The notes below the pieces were generated by a model. That model worked only from the letters and a program-made list of their open reading frames with translations, made no database searches and had not been told where the DNA came from. Source: Salipiger mangrovisoli (GTDB taxonomy: Bacteria > Pseudomonadota > Alphaproteobacteria > Rhodobacterales > Rhodobacteraceae). From it: a stretch of DNA of 64,000 bases. A program made the position numbers and the translations under genes. Position 1 is the first letter of the stretch. Every line of letters starts with the position of its first letter. Of this stretch, positions 29,704 to 38,906 are shown one piece after another. The DNA lies in NCBI RefSeq assembly GCF_015223355.1, contig NZ_JADFFK010000007.1, positions 186,001 through 250,000 of the forward strand, in the 5' to 3' direction.

Positions 29704-30909
29704 ATGCGACACTCGTTTTTGCCGAAATCGTTAAACAGCTTGCTTTGCGCCCTGCCGCTGGTCGGATTGGTCGCGACCGCTGTGCAGGCGCAGGCTTTCT
29801 TCGCGGATTTCGTGGTGGACCCGGTGACCGGGGTGGACCGGGGATCGACCTCGCAAATTCGCAAGGTGGAGGAATTCACCACCGTCGCGACCCTCTCCAA
29901 CACCGGCTCCACGCCAATTGGCCGCAATGTCGCCTCGCTTGGCGTTTCCATGCCTCTCGGCTCGAAATATGGCAGCCAGATTGATCTACTTGGGGTGATC
30001 GGAGGGCTGGACGTCAACGGCGGGCTGGAATTGCGCGCCGCCGGCGTGGGCTACCGTCTGGGCGTGGCGAGCGGGACGACGCTCTATGTCAATTACGACT
30101 ACGGCGACTACCTTCTCGGCACCGCGGAACTGCTGCCGCTCGATGTGACGGGGGTGCACGAGACACTGGCGCTGGGTGTCCGGCACGTGTGGCAACTGGG
30201 CGAGAGCAAGCTCACCGGGTCGGTCGAGCTGGCGGCGAAACAGCGCAGCGACGAGGTGCTGGGGTTCGAGGTCACCAACGAGGACCTGCGCCTGCTCCGG
30301 CTCGGTGTGATGCACGAGACGGGTCAGCCCTTCTCCTTGCGCAGTCGGCTTGCGCTGGCCGTGACCAAGGGGTTGCCGGGGCTCGGAGCCTCGCTTGCGG
30401 AGAACCCGCTTCCCAGCGCGCGCGGGGTCACGCCCGATTTTCTGCGCGTCGCCTTCAGCGCCGAGGCCTCGGTGCCGCTGCGCGCCACCACCTATGTGAA
30501 TGCCGGGCTGATCGGGCAGGTCACCCGCGACAGCCTGCCGGTCTCCCAGCGCTGCGGCTATGGCACCAACGGCTACTCGCGCGGCTTCGACCGCAGCTAC
30601 GTGCTGGCTGACCAGTGTTTCGGCGGGCGGATCGAGCTGGCGCAGGATTTCCAGCCGCCGAGCATGGCTTCGGGTGCCCTGCGCCGCACCCAGGGGTTTG
30701 CCGCGATCGACGGCGGGCGGCTGCGCAACATGGGCAGCGCGCTGTCGGACGGGCGAAGCGACAGCTGGTCCAGCGCCAACTGGGGCGTACGCACGCTGCA
30801 GGGCAATTTCCTTGGGGAGATTGCGCTGTCGCACATTCTGACCAAGCCCGAGGGACCCGCGCCGCAGGATACGACGCGGCTCTGGTTCCAGGCGGCCTAT
30901 CAGTTCTGA
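29704..30909 (+). CDS. outer-membrane beta-barrel resembling the TpsB (ShlB/FhaC) pore, without POTRA domains
   Basis: A 401-residue protein with a signal peptide cut near VQA-QA and a terminal YQF as in outer-membrane barrels. The strand-rich C-terminal half ends with FAAIDGGRLRNMGSA and WGVRTLQGNFLGEIALSHIL, which resemble the last strands of two-partner secretion pores. Typical TpsB proteins are ~550 residues with two N-terminal POTRA domains; here the barrel starts almost directly after the signal peptide. No TpsA exoprotein gene is nearby. It is divergent from the winged-helix regulator, 106 bases away, which probably controls it. Confidence 0.65.
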   Translation: MRHSFLPKSLNSLLCALPLVGLVATAVQAQAFFADFVVDPVTGVDRGSTSQIRKVEEFTTVATLSNTGSTPIGRNVASLGVSMPLGSKYGSQIDLLGVIGGLDVNGGLELRAAGVGYRLGVASGTTLYVNYDYGDYLLGTAELLPLDVTGVHETLALGVRHVWQLGESKLTGSVELAAKQRSDEVLGFEVTNEDLRLLRLGVMHETGQPFSLRSRLALAVTKGLPGLGASLAENPLPSARGVTPDFLRVAFSAEASVPLRATTYVNAGLIGQVTRDSLPVSQRCGYGTNGYSRGFDRSYVLADQCFGGRIELAQDFQPPSMASGALRRTQGFAAIDGGRLRNMGSALSDGRSDSWSSANWGVRTLQGNFLGEIALSHILTKPEGPAPQDTTRLWFQAAYQF

Positions 30910-30921
30910 GGCGCTCGGGGA

Positions 30922-32193
30922 TCAGCCCACCGCGAAGTCGCGGCGGGTTTCGGGCCTGATCTCGATCGAGAATCCGGGCGCGGAGGGGGCCATGTAGGCG
31001 CCGTTCCGGACCACGCAGGGATCGGTGAAATGCCCGTGCAGATGGTCGACGTATTCGGTGCGGCGGTCGTCCTTTTCGCCACAGATCGCCACGTAGTCGA
31101 TCATGCTCAGGTGCTGGACGTATTCGCACAGGCCGACGCCGCCCGCGTGCGGCCAGACCGGCAGCCCGGCCTTGGCGGCCATGAGCTGCACGGCGAAGAC
31201 CTCGTTGAGCCCGCCGAGGCGGCAGGCGTCGATCTGCACCACGTCGATGGCCCCGGCGGCGATGAACTGCTTGAACATCACCCGGTTCTGGCACATTTCG
31301 CCGGTCGCCACCTTCACCGGGGCGACGCCCTCGCGGATCGCCTTGTGGCCGAGGATGTCGTCGGGGCTCGTCGGCTCCTCGATGAACCACGGCTTGGCAA
31401 AGGCGAGGCGGTTCACCCAGTCGATGGCCTGCGGTACCTCCCAGACCTGGTTGGCGTCGATCATCAGCGTGACCTCGGGGCCCAGTTCCTCGCGGAAGAT
31501 GGTCAGGCGGCGGATGTCATCGTCGAGATCGCGCCCCACCTTCATCTTCACGTGGCTGAAGCCTTGCGCCCCGGCCTCGCGGCAGAGACGGCGCAGCTTG
31601 TCGTCGGGATAGCCCAACCAGCCCGCCGAGGTGGTGTAGCAGGGATAGCCCTCGTCCAGCAGCGTGGCGATGCGGGCGGGCTTGCCGCGCGCGGCTTCCT
31701 GCAGCAGCTCCAGCGCCTGCGCCGGGTCGAGGAAATCGGTCATGTAGCGGTAGTCTGGGATGCGGGCGAGCTCCGCGGGGCTCATCTCGGCGACGAAGCG
31801 CCAGACCGGCAGCCCGGCCTCGCGCGCCATGAGGTCCCAGACCGCGTTGACCAGCGCGCCGGTTGCGAGATGGATGACACCCTTTTCCGGCCCGACCCAG
31901 CGCAGCTGGCTGTCGCCGGTGATCGCGCGCCAGAAGGCGCCGGGATCGGCGCGGATGTCGTCGGTGTCGCGGCCGATCACCTGTCCCTTCAGCGCCTCTA
32001 TGGCCGCCACGCAAAGCTCGTTGCCGCGCCCGATGGTGAAGGTCAGCCCGTGGCCCTCGTGCCCGCCGTCCGTCTCCAAGGTCACGTAGGCGGCCGAATA
32101 GACCGGATCGGGGTTCATCGCGTCGGAGCCGTCGAGACCGCCCTCCGAGGGGAAGCGGAGATCCCATGTCCGCAGGCCGGTGATCCGTGTCAT
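30922..32193 (-). CDS. enolase-superfamily sugar acid dehydratase, L-fuconate dehydratase-like
   Basis: A 423-residue mandelate-racemase-group enzyme. The catalytic base is in HVKMKVG, the magnesium ligands are in LMIDANQVW, FIEEPTSPDD and VATGEMCQ, and the histidine is in WPHAGGVGLCEYVQH. These match L-fuconate dehydratases, which turn L-fuconate into 2-keto-3-deoxy-L-fuconate. It overlaps the MaoC gene stop by four bases and ends an operon with a sugar ABC transporter. The lactonase-like gene at 38907 would supply its substrate. Related acids (L-rhamnonate, D-arabinonate) cannot be excluded. Confidence 0.88.
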   Translation of the reverse strand: MTRITGLRTWDLRFPSEGGLDGSDAMNPDPVYSAAYVTLETDGGHEGHGLTFTIGRGNELCVAAIEALKGQVIGRDTDDIRADPGAFWRAITGDSQLRWVGPEKGVIHLATGALVNAVWDLMAREAGLPVWRFVAEMSPAELARIPDYRYMTDFLDPAQALELLQEAARGKPARIATLLDEGYPCYTTSAGWLGYPDDKLRRLCREAGAQGFSHVKMKVGRDLDDDIRRLTIFREELGPEVTLMIDANQVWEVPQAIDWVNRLAFAKPWFIEEPTSPDDILGHKAIREGVAPVKVATGEMCQNRVMFKQFIAAGAIDVVQIDACRLGGLNEVFAVQLMAAKAGLPVWPHAGGVGLCEYVQHLSMIDYVAICGEKDDRRTEYVDHLHGHFTDPCVVRNGAYMAPSAPGFSIEIRPETRRDFAVG

Positions 32194-32645
32194 GCCGCGG
32201 CGACCTCCTTCTTCTGGACCACGTAGATGTGCTCGCAGGCCAGCACCACCTCGTCCTTCTGGTTGAGCACCTGCACGGTCTCGAAGAGCTTGCCGGACTG
32301 CGGCCGCTTGGGGTCGTCCTCCTTGCGGGCGGCGGTGATGCGGGTGCGGATGGTGTCGCCGATGAAGACGGGCCGGACGAAGCGCAGCCGGTCGTAGCCG
32401 TAGGAGAAGGCGAGCGGATTGATCTCGGTCGCGGTGAGCCCGACGCCGATGGCGAAGATCATCGTGCCATGGGCGATGCGGCCGCCGAACTCGGACTTGG
32501 CCATGAACTCGGCGTCCATGTGATGCGGGAAGAAATCGCCGGTGTGCCCGGCGTGGACCACGAAATCGGTCTCGGTGATCGTGCGACCGTAGGTCTCGCG
32601 GGTCTCGCCGATCTCGATCTCTTCCAGGTAGCGGGGGCGTTCCAT
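32190..32645 (-). CDS. MaoC-family (hot-dog fold) dehydratase
   Basis: About 151 residues. The hot-dog hydratase signature with the Asp/His dyad is present (DFFPHHMDAEFMAKSEFGGRIAHGTM). Such enzymes hydrate or dehydrate acyl-CoA thioesters. The ATG at 32645 shares its base with the TGA of the upstream dehydrogenase (TGATG), and the fuconate dehydratase overlaps by four bases, so all three are coupled. An acyl-CoA hydratase in a sugar-acid operon is unexpected and fits the CoA-transferase encoded at 40857-42062. Confidence 0.85.
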   Translation of the reverse strand: MERPRYLEEIEIGETRETYGRTITETDFVVHAGHTGDFFPHHMDAEFMAKSEFGGRIAHGTMIFAIGVGLTATEINPLAFSYGYDRLRFVRPVFIGDTIRTRITAARKEDDPKRPQSGKLFETVQVLNQKDEVVLACEHIYVVQKKEVAAA

Positions 32646-33688
32646 CACGGGGTCTCCTGAATGGGGGTCAGCGGCGCGGCAGAGGCGGCATAGCAGGCCT
32701 CGACCAGCGCCATGGTGCGCCAGCCGTCGGAGGCGGGGGCGATCAGCGCCTCTTCGCCCGCGGCGGCGCGTTGCAGGTTGTGCATGCGGGCGGTGAAGCT
32801 CTCGGTGAACCACGAGCCGGTGAGCGGCACGTTGCGCCAGCCCGTGCCGTCGTTGATCTCCAGCACGTCGGGCTCGCCCTTGGGGTAGTCGAGGTTGACG
32901 CCCAGCTTCATGTAGGTCGCACCTTTCGTGCCAGCGACGCGCAGCTCGCAGGCCTGGTGCGGACGGCCGAAATCCCAGTCGTGGTTGACCGACAGCAGGC
33001 AGCGCAGATCTGGGCCATAGTCGAGGATCGCCGCAGTGCGGGTCTGGGCGACGGCATGGCTCGGGTGGCCCAGCGTGCGGGCCGAGACCCCTTTGGGGTC
33101 GCCGACGAGGTGGCGGATGAGGTCGAGGTAGTGGATCGAATGCATGGCGATCTCGATCCGGGGCAGCCCTTCGAGAAAGGTCCAGAGGCCCCACGGGGTT
33201 GCGAGAACGCCGTGCATCTCGATATCGACCACCTGACCCAGCAGGCCGCGGTCGATGGCGTCTTTCAGCGCCACCGCCATGGGGGCAAAGCGCAGCTGGA
33301 AATTCATCGCCGCCAGCAGCTTTCGCTCGAGACAGATCCTGAGGATCCCGCTCGCGCCCTCCAGCGTGCTGCCCATGGGTTTCTGGATGAGCACCGGCGC
33401 GCCCTCGGGCAGCCGTTCGAGGATCCCCGCATGGGCGTCGGGCGGGGTGGCGAGGTCGAAGACCGCGCCCGGCACCGCCAGCGCCTCGGCCGCCGTCAGC
33501 GCCCGCGTGCCGTGTTCGGCCGCCAGCGCCTCGGCCTTGGCATGGTCGGGGTCGGTGATCCCCGCCACCTCGTAGCCGCCCGCCGCCCAGGCGGGCAGGT
33601 GGGCATCGCGCACGATCGAGCCCGCCCCGAAAATGACGATCGGGCGGCGGGTGGCCGGCGGGGTCCACTCCTGTTTGAGCGTGTCCAT
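32645..33688 (-). CDS. Gfo/Idh/MocA-family oxidoreductase
   Basis: A 347-residue NAD(P)-dependent enzyme. The Rossmann motif is VIFGAGSIVRDAHLP near residue 20, and the EKP motif reads QKPMGS, retaining the lysine. The C-terminal domain carries the substrate pocket (IEIAMHSIHYLDLIRHL). It probably oxidises a sugar or sugar acid imported by the ABC transporter encoded just upstream. It is coupled to MaoC through TGATG. Confidence 0.88.
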   Translation of the reverse strand: MDTLKQEWTPPATRRPIVIFGAGSIVRDAHLPAWAAGGYEVAGITDPDHAKAEALAAEHGTRALTAAEALAVPGAVFDLATPPDAHAGILERLPEGAPVLIQKPMGSTLEGASGILRICLERKLLAAMNFQLRFAPMAVALKDAIDRGLLGQVVDIEMHGVLATPWGLWTFLEGLPRIEIAMHSIHYLDLIRHLVGDPKGVSARTLGHPSHAVAQTRTAAILDYGPDLRCLLSVNHDWDFGRPHQACELRVAGTKGATYMKLGVNLDYPKGEPDVLEINDGTGWRNVPLTGSWFTESFTARMHNLQRAAAGEEALIAPASDGWRTMALVEACYAASAAPLTPIQETP

Positions 33689-33697
33689 GGCGCCTCC

Positions 33698-34789
33698 TCA
33701 GCCGCGCAGGGTAAGGCCGGTGTCGGCGTCAAAGAGATGGGCGCGCGACAGATCAAGGTGGAAGCGCAGCGCCTCACCGCGCTTCACGGCGCGCGGGTTG
33801 AGCATCCGTGCCGTCCAGCTCTGGCCGCCGAACTCGGTGAACAGCAGCGTCTCGTTGCCCAGCGGCTCCGACAGATGCACCGGAAGCTCGCGGCGTTCGA
33901 CCGCGTGGCCGCTCTCGCTGTGGATGCCGTGGCCCTCGGGATAGATGTCATCGGGCCGAAGGCCGAGCACCACGCGCCGTCCCTCGGCGACGGAGAAGGC
34001 GGGCGGCATGGGCACCTCGGTGCCATCGTCGAGATGCAGTGCGCTGCGCGTGACCGTGGCCTCGGCCATGTTCATCGGCGGCGAGCCGATGAAGCTGGCG
34101 ACGAAGCGAGACGCGGGGCGGTTGAACACCTCGTCGGGCGAGCCCACCTGCTCGATCCGGCCGTCCTTCATGATGACGATGCGGTCGGCGAGGGTCATCG
34201 CCTCGATCTGGTCGTGCGTGACATAGACCACCGTGGAGCCAAGCCGCGCGTGCAGCCGCTTGATCTCGGTGCGCATCTGGCCGCGCAGCTTGGCGTCGAG
34301 GTTCGACAGCGGCTCGTCGAACAGGAACACGTCGGGGTCGCGGACGATGGCCCGCCCCATGGCAACGCGCTGGCGCTGCCCGCCCGACAGCTGCGCCGGG
34401 CGGCGCTCCAGCAGCGGCTCGATGTCGAGGATGCGCGCGGCGTCCTTGACGGCGGTGTCGATGGTGGCGGCATCGCGACCTGCGATCTTCAGCGAGAAGC
34501 CCATGTTCTCGGCCACCGTCATGTGCGGGTAGAGCGCGTAGGACTGGAACACCATCGAGATGTTGCGGTCGCGCGGCGGAAGGTCGTTGACCACCCGCGC
34601 GCCGATGCGCAGCTCGCCGCCCGAGATGTCCTCGAGCCCGGCGATCATCCGCAGCGTGGTGGACTTGCCGCAGCCCGAGGGGCCGACCAGCGCGACGAAT
34701 TCGCCGTCGGCGACCTCGAGGTCGATGCCCTTCACCGCGTGGAAGCCGCCGTATTTCTTGTCGAGTGTGGATAGGGTGAGCGTTGCCAT
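33698..34789 (-). CDS. sugar ABC transporter ATP-binding protein (UgpC/MalK type)
   Basis: A 363-residue CUT1-type ATPase. It has Walker A GPSGCGKSTT, signature LSGGQRQRVAMGRAI, Walker B VFLFDEPLSNLDA, and a C-terminal OB-fold regulatory domain (~residues 240-360). It energises the permeases encoded directly upstream. It follows the permease gene by 3 bases. Confidence 0.93.
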   Translation of the reverse strand: MATLTLSTLDKKYGGFHAVKGIDLEVADGEFVALVGPSGCGKSTTLRMIAGLEDISGGELRIGARVVNDLPPRDRNISMVFQSYALYPHMTVAENMGFSLKIAGRDAATIDTAVKDAARILDIEPLLERRPAQLSGGQRQRVAMGRAIVRDPDVFLFDEPLSNLDAKLRGQMRTEIKRLHARLGSTVVYVTHDQIEAMTLADRIVIMKDGRIEQVGSPDEVFNRPASRFVASFIGSPPMNMAEATVTRSALHLDDGTEVPMPPAFSVAEGRRVVLGLRPDDIYPEGHGIHSESGHAVERRELPVHLSEPLGNETLLFTEFGGQSWTARMLNPRAVKRGEALRFHLDLSRAHLFDADTGLTLRG

Positions 34790-34792
34790 GTC

Positions 34793-35659
34793 TTATCCCT
34801 TGATCGCGCCCGAGGTCAGGCCCGAGACGAGGTGCTTCTGCACCGCGTAAGTCAGAAGAAGCGCCGGGATGATCATCACCACGGCGAGCGCGCACATGCC
34901 GCGCCAGTCGATTGTGAACTCGGCGGTGTAATCCAGCAGGCCCACGGGAAGGGTCTTGCTGTCGGTGGAGCGGGTCAGCTGGCTTGCCAGCGCGAACTCG
35001 TTCCACGAGGTGAGAAAGGCGAAGATGCCGGCGCTGGCGATGCCCGGGCGGGCGAGCGGGAACTCGACCTGCCAGAAGGCCTGCCAGCGGGTGCAGCCGT
35101 CGATCTGCGCGGCCTCGGCCAGATCGCGCGGGACCTGCCGGAAGAAGCCGTCGATCAGCCAGATGGTGAAGGGCACGTTGAGCGCGGTGTAGGCGATGAT
35201 CATCCCCGCGTGGGTGTCGATCAGCCCGACCTTGGCGTAGAGGAAGAACAGCGGCAGCGACAGCGCGATGCCGGGCACCGTGCGGGTCAGCATGAGCCCG
35301 AGGAACCAGGCCGACTTGCCCTTGAAGCGGTAGCGCGCGAAGGCGTAGCCGCCGGACATGCCGATCGCCAGCGAGATGACCGTCGAGGTCACCGCGATGA
35401 TCACAGAGTTGCGGAAGTAGGCGATCACCGGGATGCCGCCCTGACCGACGCCCGAGAACATGTCGACATAGGCGTCAAAGGACAGCTCGCGCGGGATCCA
35501 CACCGGCGGCTTGGCCATGATCTCGACCGTCGGCCGCAGCGAGTTGAGCACGATCCAGAGCCCGGGCAGGCAGATGATCAGCATCGAGATGAAAAGCGCC
35601 ACGTTCAGCGCCCAGGCGGAGCCGCGCTTCTTCAGCCGTGCGGAGGCATTCGCGTCCAT
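34793..35659 (-). CDS. carbohydrate ABC transporter permease (MalG type)
   Basis: About 288 residues with six helices. The EAA loop EAAQIDGCTRWQAFWQVEFPLARPGI contacts the ATPase. The ATG at 35659 overlaps the stop of the upstream permease (TGATG); an in-frame GTG one codon earlier is less likely. It works with the MalF-type partner as a heterodimeric channel. Confidence 0.93.
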   Translation of the reverse strand: MDANASARLKKRGSAWALNVALFISMLIICLPGLWIVLNSLRPTVEIMAKPPVWIPRELSFDAYVDMFSGVGQGGIPVIAYFRNSVIIAVTSTVISLAIGMSGGYAFARYRFKGKSAWFLGLMLTRTVPGIALSLPLFFLYAKVGLIDTHAGMIIAYTALNVPFTIWLIDGFFRQVPRDLAEAAQIDGCTRWQAFWQVEFPLARPGIASAGIFAFLTSWNEFALASQLTRSTDSKTLPVGLLDYTAEFTIDWRGMCALAVVMIIPALLLTYAVQKHLVSGLTSGAIKG

Positions 35660-36555
35660 CACCAGTCCCCCGCGACCTGGGCCCGTGCCTTGCCGAGCTT
35701 CGAGAAGAAATATGCCGTGAAGGCGACCGAGAGCAGGATCGCGACATAGGCCATGGCATTGGCCATCCCCATGCGCGCGTCCGAATAGGCGGTGCGGGCG
35801 ATCAGCGTCCAGAGCACCTCGGTCCGGCCGGCCGGGCCGCCGTCAGTCATGATCTTGATGATGTCATAGGCCCGCGCCACGTCGAGGCTGCGGATGGTCA
35901 TCGCGATGAAGGCGAAGGGCATCAGGAAGGGCCATGTCACATACCGGAAGGTCTGCCACGGCGTGCAGCCGTCGACCCGGGCGGCCTCCTGCGGATCGCG
36001 CGGCATGGCCATAAGACCCGCGAGGATGAAGATCGCGAAGACCGCGGTCGACGACCAGATCTCGGCGGCGGCGATGGCGAGGAAGGCGAGCTTGCCGTCG
36101 ATCAGCCAGGGGATCGCCTTGTCGGTGAGGCCCAGTGACTGCAGGGCGTTGTTCACCAGCCCGACGTTGTCGTTGAACATGAACTTGAACTGGAAGCCGA
36201 CCAGAATGGGCGAGAACATCATCGGGAACATCAGCAGCGTGCGCAGCAGGCGCTGGCCGCGGGTCTGCCGGTCGACCAGCAGCGCGAGCCCGAGGCCGAT
36301 CAGCATCTCGAGGTTCAGCGCCACCGTGAGCAGCAGCACGGTGCGGCCGAAGGCGATCCAGAAATCGAGGTCGGTGAAGATGCGCTGGTAATTGCGGATG
36401 CCGATGAACTGGTAGACCGACTCCGGCTTGGTCAGCCGGAAGGGGGTGAAGCTCGACCACAGCGACAGCAGCAGCGGCAGCACCACCACGGCGGCAAGCA
36501 CGATCACCGCGGGCAGCAACAGCATTATATGCGGGGGGAGGCGCGAGGCCTTCAT
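35659..36555 (-). CDS. sugar ABC transporter permease (MalF/UgpA type)
   Basis: A 298-residue, six-helix permease with EAA loop EAARVDGCTPWQTFRYVTWPFL. It is the first permease gene after the solute-binding protein gene and is coupled to the MalG-type gene. Confidence 0.93.
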   Translation of the reverse strand: MKASRLPPHIMLLLPAVIVLAAVVVLPLLLSLWSSFTPFRLTKPESVYQFIGIRNYQRIFTDLDFWIAFGRTVLLLTVALNLEMLIGLGLALLVDRQTRGQRLLRTLLMFPMMFSPILVGFQFKFMFNDNVGLVNNALQSLGLTDKAIPWLIDGKLAFLAIAAAEIWSSTAVFAIFILAGLMAMPRDPQEAARVDGCTPWQTFRYVTWPFLMPFAFIAMTIRSLDVARAYDIIKIMTDGGPAGRTEVLWTLIARTAYSDARMGMANAMAYVAILLSVAFTAYFFSKLGKARAQVAGDW

Positions 36556-36614
36556 CTTTCTCTCCTGTCAGGGGAGGCGGGCCGCGCGCACGCGGCCCGA
36601 TCCTTGGACGCGGC

Positions 36615-37919
36615 TCAGAGTTCGCCGGCGTCCTCGAGAATGGCAGTCGCCTCGTCGGCGGCGGTGTCGAGTGCCTCCTGCGGGCTCTTGTCGCCGAGAA
36701 TGGCCGCCTGAAGTTCCGGGTAGAGCACGTTGGTGATCTCGATCCAGCTTGGCGTCTGCGGCACCGGGAAGGCGGTCTCTGCGGCCACCTGGAAGGCCTT
36801 CAGCACCTCGGTGCGATAGGCATCCCCCTCGGCCTCGGCGATCACATGCTCCCAGACGGACTGGCGCGAGGGCAGCGGACCGGCGGCGCTTTCCAACTTC
36901 TGGCTGTCCTCGTTGGTCAGGAACCAGACCAGAGAGGCGGCGGCCTCGGGGGTCTCGCAGTCCTCGGTGACCGAGAAGCCGTGGAAGCCCGACCAGCCCG
37001 AGCGGATGCCCGCGGAGCCCTTCGGCGGCGGCGCAACACCGACGTTGCCCGCGACCTTCGAGGCGGAGGGGTCGTTGAAGAACCCGGCCCAACCCGGCCA
37101 GTCGAGGTTCAGCGCCACGGTGCCCGAGGCGAAGCCCTGTCCCAGATCGTCCCAGAGGTAGTTCGGCACGCCCGCCGGCACGGCCTTTGCCGCGTAGAGA
37201 TCGACGAACCAGGTCAGCGCCTCGACACCGGCTTCGGAGTTGAACGCCGGGCGGCCGTCGCCGTCGAGGAACTGCCCGCCGTTGGCCACGAGGATCTCGT
37301 AGAAGCGCCCGGCGATGGCCTCTTCCTTGCCGGCGTATTGCGTGCCGTAGAAGTTCGGCGCGTCGGCGAAGAACTTCGCCTGGTCGGCGACCTGGTCCCA
37401 GGTCTCGGGCACGGCCAGCGGGTAACCGTATTCTTTCTCGAAGGCGGCGGCATCGGCCTTCTCGTAGATGTCCTTCTGGTAATAGAGCGCCGAGACGTCG
37501 AACTGCGCGCGCGGCAGCATCACCAGCTTGCCGTCGAGCGTCGCCGATTGGATGTTGCCCGGCACGAAATCGGCCAGCGCCTCTTCGGGCAGGTACGCGC
37601 GCAGGTCCACGTAGATGCCGGGGTATTGCGGCGCGAAGGACGAGTGGTTCGAGCCGACGCACCAGCCAAGCTGGCCGGTGGCGATGTCGGACTTGATCTC
37701 GCGGTCGAGCTCGAAGTGGTTCTTCTTCGAGATCACCTCGACCTTGGCCCCGGTCGCGGCCTCCCATTCCGCGATGCGCGCGTAGAGCGGTTCATACTGC
37801 TGCCCGCCGATGAGTTTCGCCTCGATGGTCACGCCCTCGAAGCTGCCGGGCAGGTCCTGCGCAGAGGCGGCGGTCGCCAATGTCAGCACCGCCGCCGAAG
37901 CGGTCGTCAAAAGTTTCAT
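36615..37919 (-). CDS. extracellular sugar-binding protein of ABC transporter
   Basis: A 434-residue family 1 solute-binding protein with a signal peptide cut near ASA-QD. Two-lobe features include KVEVISKKNHFELDREIKSDIATG, LDWPGWAGFF and GVAPPPKGSAGIRSGWSGFHGFSV. It is the first gene of a seven-gene minus-strand operon (binding protein, two permeases, ATPase, Gfo/Idh/MocA, MaoC, fuconate dehydratase). It is divergent from the IclR gene, with a candidate IclR site between them. Confidence 0.92.
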   Translation of the reverse strand: MKLLTTASAAVLTLATAASAQDLPGSFEGVTIEAKLIGGQQYEPLYARIAEWEAATGAKVEVISKKNHFELDREIKSDIATGQLGWCVGSNHSSFAPQYPGIYVDLRAYLPEEALADFVPGNIQSATLDGKLVMLPRAQFDVSALYYQKDIYEKADAAAFEKEYGYPLAVPETWDQVADQAKFFADAPNFYGTQYAGKEEAIAGRFYEILVANGGQFLDGDGRPAFNSEAGVEALTWFVDLYAAKAVPAGVPNYLWDDLGQGFASGTVALNLDWPGWAGFFNDPSASKVAGNVGVAPPPKGSAGIRSGWSGFHGFSVTEDCETPEAAASLVWFLTNEDSQKLESAAGPLPSRQSVWEHVIAEAEGDAYRTEVLKAFQVAAETAFPVPQTPSWIEITNVLYPELQAAILGDKSPQEALDTAADEATAILEDAGEL

Positions 37920-38034
37920 GGGTCTCCTCCCTGAAAATCCGTGGGGGCTATCCCCTCACTTATGGATAATCTATTTATATACAAAGACGGCGACGTGCCT
38001 CCTGTCAAGGAATTCCGCTGGAGGCGCAGGATGT

Positions 38035-38048
38035 ATTCTTATATGAAT
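38035..38048. promoter_or_regulatory. candidate IclR operator (ATTC-N6-GAAT), site 1
   Basis: ATTC-TTATAT-GAAT lies in the divergent region between the ABC operon and the IclR gene. It matches the four sites listed at 38853-38885 and 42061-42093, with the outer flanks extending to T/C-ATTC and GAATGA. Confidence 0.6.
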
Positions 38049-38070
38049 GACGCAATTCACAGAGAGCAGC

Positions 38071-38868
38071 ATGACCGACACCACTGACCGCTACCGCGCG
38101 CCGGCCCTGGACAAGGGGCTCGACATTCTCGAATTGCTTGCCGGGATCGAGGGCGGGCTCACCCAGGCCGAAATCGCCAAGGAACTCGGCCGTTCTCCCA
38201 ATGAATTCTACCGGATGCTCGAGCGGCTGGCCCGGCGCGGCTACGTCGCGCGTGTCGATGGCGATCGCTATGCGCTGACGCTGAAGATGTTCGGCATGGC
38301 GCAGTTCCACGCGCCGACGCGACGGCTGGCCTCGCTGGCGACACCCTTGCTGCGCGATCTGGCCGAGCGCACCCGGCAGGCAAACCAGTTGGTGGTCTTT
38401 GACCGTGGCAACGCCGTGGTGATCGCGCAGCAGGAGGCGCCGGGCTACTGGGGCATCTCGATCCGCGTCGGCAGCCACATCAACCTCTTCGACACCGGCT
38501 CGGGCAATGTGCTGCTGGCCTTCTCCAGCCCCGAGCGGCGACTGGCGATGGTGGCCGAGAACAGCGACACCGGCGCCCCGGCGCGCGCCATTCCCGCCGA
38601 GCTTGAGGCGCGCTTCGAGGTCGTCCGCGCCCGCGGCTACGAGGTGAAGCCCTCGGCGCAGACCGTCGGCGTCACCAATCTTTCGGCCCCGGTGCTTGCG
38701 CCGAGCGGCGAGGCCATCGCCGCGGTCACCATCCCCTACCTGCCGCTGGTTGATCGCGAGGCCGCACCCAGCCCAGAGGAGGCGACGGCAGCGCTGGTCG
38801 AAACCACCGCAGCGCTGTCGCGGTTCGCCGGATATGGTGCTGAGGGGGAGACATTCGCATCTGAATGA
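38071..38868 (+). CDS. IclR-family transcriptional regulator
   Basis: About 265 residues. The N-terminal winged helix is GLTQAEIAKELGRSPNEFYRMLERL, and the C-terminal GAF-like effector domain covers residues ~80-250 (NQLVVFDRGNAVVIAQQEA and GSHINLFDTGSGNVLLAF). The start at 38071 is favoured because AGAGAG precedes it; the ATG at 38047 overlaps the candidate operator and has no ribosome site. Its position among three operator-bearing transcription units suggests that it controls all of them and itself, in response to the imported sugar acid. Confidence 0.88.
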   Translation: MTDTTDRYRAPALDKGLDILELLAGIEGGLTQAEIAKELGRSPNEFYRMLERLARRGYVARVDGDRYALTLKMFGMAQFHAPTRRLASLATPLLRDLAERTRQANQLVVFDRGNAVVIAQQEAPGYWGISIRVGSHINLFDTGSGNVLLAFSSPERRLAMVAENSDTGAPARAIPAELEARFEVVRARGYEVKPSAQTVGVTNLSAPVLAPSGEAIAAVTIPYLPLVDREAAPSPEEATAALVETTAALSRFAGYGAEGETFASE

Positions 38869-38885
38869 TCCATTCTTGGGTGAAT
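38853..38885. promoter_or_regulatory. tandem candidate IclR operators, sites 2 and 3
   Basis: ATTC-GCATCT-GAAT (38853-38866) and ATTC-TTGGGT-GAAT (38872-38885) are two copies whose starts are 19 bases apart, overlapping the end of the IclR gene and directly preceding the amidohydrolase ribosome site. Both continue as GAATGAT. Confidence 0.65.
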
Positions 38886-38906
38886 GATTTGCTCAGGGAG
38901 GAGCAC

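Noticed and set aside
38865-38906. Earlier start for the lactonase-like gene
   Set aside because: The ATG at 38865 overlaps the operator pair and lacks a ribosome site, whereas AGGGAGGAG precedes 38907.
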